Part shown: positions 62,959-64,000 of the stretch, piece by piece
Layout: each line of letters opens with the position of its first letter
Numbering within the stretch: position 1 is the first letter of the stretch
NCBI RefSeq assembly: GCF_016735495.2
Contig: NZ_JAERQY020000002.1
Location: 682,001 to 746,000 of the forward strand
Length of the DNA stretch: 64,000 nt
From: Lysobacter sp. MMG2
GTDB taxonomy: Bacteria > Pseudomonadota > Gammaproteobacteria > Xanthomonadales > Xanthomonadaceae
Direction: 5' to 3'
Notes under the pieces: generated by a model
Told to the model about the DNA's origin: nothing
The model's input: the letters and a program-made list of their open reading frames with translations, nothing else
Databases searched by the model: none
Made by a program: the position numbers and the translations under genes

Positions 62959-63419
62959 CCCGTTCGCAACGCCTCGATCCCCTGCTGAACCTGATGCAGC
63001 AGCGCCAGGACGCCGCCGCCCGCGAAGTCGCCGACCGCGACCGCCAGTTGGCCGAGCAGGAACAGCGCCTGGACGCGCTGCGCCGCTACGCCGAGGAATA
63101 CGCCGTCACGCCGAACGACGCGACCATCGCACCGGCGTTGCTGGCCAACCGCATCGCCTTCCGCGCCAAGCTCGAAACGGCGGTGGATCAGCAAAGCCGC
63201 ATCGTCGACAGCAGCCGCCAGAACCGCGACGTCGAACGCGCGCGCTTGATGCTCGCCAGCCGCGACGCCAAGGTGATGGAGCAGTTGGCGGGAAGCTACC
63301 GCGCGCAGGAATCGCGCGTGGCCGAGCAGCGCGTGCAGCGCGAGCTGGACGATCTCGGCGCGCGCCGCAGCGTGCATGCCAACGCAAGTGGCAACGCCAG
63401 CGACGGAGCGACCGAGTGA
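62955..63419 (+). CDS. fliJ: Flagellar export chaperone FliJ
   Basis: The 154-residue coiled-coil protein (RSQRLDPLLNLMQQRQDAAAREVADRDRQLAEQEQRLDALRRYAEEY...) has the size and heptad pattern of FliJ, the central stalk of the export ATPase. The ATG overlaps the fliI stop, and its stop overlaps the fliK start (TGATG). Confidence 0.92.
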   Translation: MTRSQRLDPLLNLMQQRQDAAAREVADRDRQLAEQEQRLDALRRYAEEYAVTPNDATIAPALLANRIAFRAKLETAVDQQSRIVDSSRQNRDVERARLMLASRDAKVMEQLAGSYRAQESRVAEQRVQRELDDLGARRSVHANASGNASDGATE

Positions 63420-64000
63420 TGCAGACGTTCTCCGCCCTGCTCGCCGGCCAGCGCGCGGCCGGCGCCAACGGCACGCGCAATGGCGGCGCTTCGTCCACGA
63501 CGCAGGACGACGCCGGTGCGTCCAGCGGGTTCGACCAGATGTTGCAGGCGCAGGGCGCGCGATCGGATTCCCGATCGTCGTCGCCTTCGCCTGCGTCCCG
63601 AACGCCGGAGTCCAGTCGCGCGGACGGCGCCCAACGGCCGCGCGACTCCGGCCCTTCGCGTCCGTCGCAGGACGCGTCGCAGAACGATTCGAAAGCGACC
63701 GAAGCCAAGCCGCGCGACAACGTGCGCGCTGAAGCGAGGGACGACGCGCCGCGCGAACCACGCAGCGCCGAAACGTCCGACACGCAGGGCGGCGAAGCGA
63801 GCGCGCCCGCCCACGACGACGCCACTGCCACCGCAACGGCCGAAGCGTCGCCGACGCCTGCGGCGAACGATGCCGCCGCACCCGCGCTGCCCGAGCAACT
63901 GCTGGCGCTGCTGAACGGCCTCGCCGGCGCGACCGCCGCCGCGCCCACGGCGACGACGGATGCATTGCCGGCCGCGCTGGCGCCGACCGCCCCGGATAAC
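63419..64000 (+). CDS. fliK: Flagellar hook-length control protein FliK, N-terminal part (partial)
   Basis: ATG 63419 shares one base with the fliJ TGA. The frame is open to the window end (194 residues). It starts QTFSALLAGQRAAG and is then low-complexity, rich in Ala, Ser, Asp, Arg, Pro and Gln, as expected for the disordered export half of FliK. The C-terminal FliK domain is outside the window, so identification depends on gene order and composition. Confidence 0.85.
   Translation, partial: MQTFSALLAGQRAAGANGTRNGGASSTTQDDAGASSGFDQMLQAQGARSDSRSSSPSPASRTPESSRADGAQRPRDSGPSRPSQDASQNDSKATEAKPRDNVRAEARDDAPREPRSAETSDTQGGEASAPAHDDATATATAEASPTPAANDAAAPALPEQLLALLNGLAGATAAAPTATTDALPAALAPTAPDN

Overview
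The window is a high-GC (roughly two thirds G+C) bacterial chromosome segment, densely coded on both strands. Gene content and repeats point to a gammaproteobacterium of the Xanthomonadaceae/Lysobacteraceae, probably Lysobacter-like. The evidence is the gene order cheV-flgBCDEFGHIJKL-fliC-fliD-fliS-rpoN-fleQ-fliEFGHIJK, a large TonB-dependent receptor beside SapC, cupin and halogenase-like genes, and abundant xanthomonad-type REP elements. No plasmid, phage, transposase or CRISPR signature was seen, so the window is chromosomal core plus repeats. The genus is inferred.

Layout. 1-3490: end of ahcY, metF, two tandem paralogous secreted proteins, ilvE. 3510-5541: an OmpR-type two-component system on the minus strand. 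5970-7547: rimK, a RimB-like retropepsin-type gene and tRNA-Gly(CCC), all minus. 7645-9471: a GDSL-esterase autotransporter. 9622-13555: thiS, thiG, trmB and an SLC13-type permease. 13944-16378: MAPEG protein, Rieske protein, a small membrane protein, a FAH-family hydrolase and mscL. 16635-19795: an M28 peptidase and a degenerate GGDEF-EAL-receiver protein. 20174-21622: a DUF2975/HTH pair and a membrane protein. 21686-31007: a minus-strand carbohydrate-uptake locus (TonB receptor, SapC, cupin-8, flavin-dependent halogenase-like, GH3 lipoprotein) with LacI-type palindromes upstream of the receptor.

31818-64000 is a flagellar gene region. A soluble histidine kinase, flgN, flgM and flgA read leftward. 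cheV, the flgB-L rod/hook/ring genes, fliC, fliD, fliS, a FliT-like gene, a PilZ-like gene, a LuxR-type regulator, rpoN, a stand-alone receiver, fleQ and fliEFGHIJ read rightward, and the window ends inside fliK. The promoters fit the expected hierarchy. RpoN-type -24/-12 elements precede flgB and fliE, with weaker ones before flgA and flgJ. FliA-type elements precede flgM, cheV and fliC.

The most unusual features are repeats invading this region. Two REP-type elements sit in frame inside the signal-peptide end of flgI. A repeat of about 430-460 bp flanks the rpoN-receiver-fleQ regulatory block in direct orientation. Elements bounded by inverted GGGATTC heptamer arrays, and GTAG-headed inverted REP pairs, separate several flagellar genes. 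Other items worth checking are a 21-codon ORF with a strong ribosome binding site between fliC and fliD, a structured fliC leader, the triply degenerate GGDEF-EAL-REC protein, and a halogenase-like enzyme that keeps its key catalytic residues. No clearly new multi-gene system was recognised. The SapC/cupin/halogenase cluster is the least understood functional unit.
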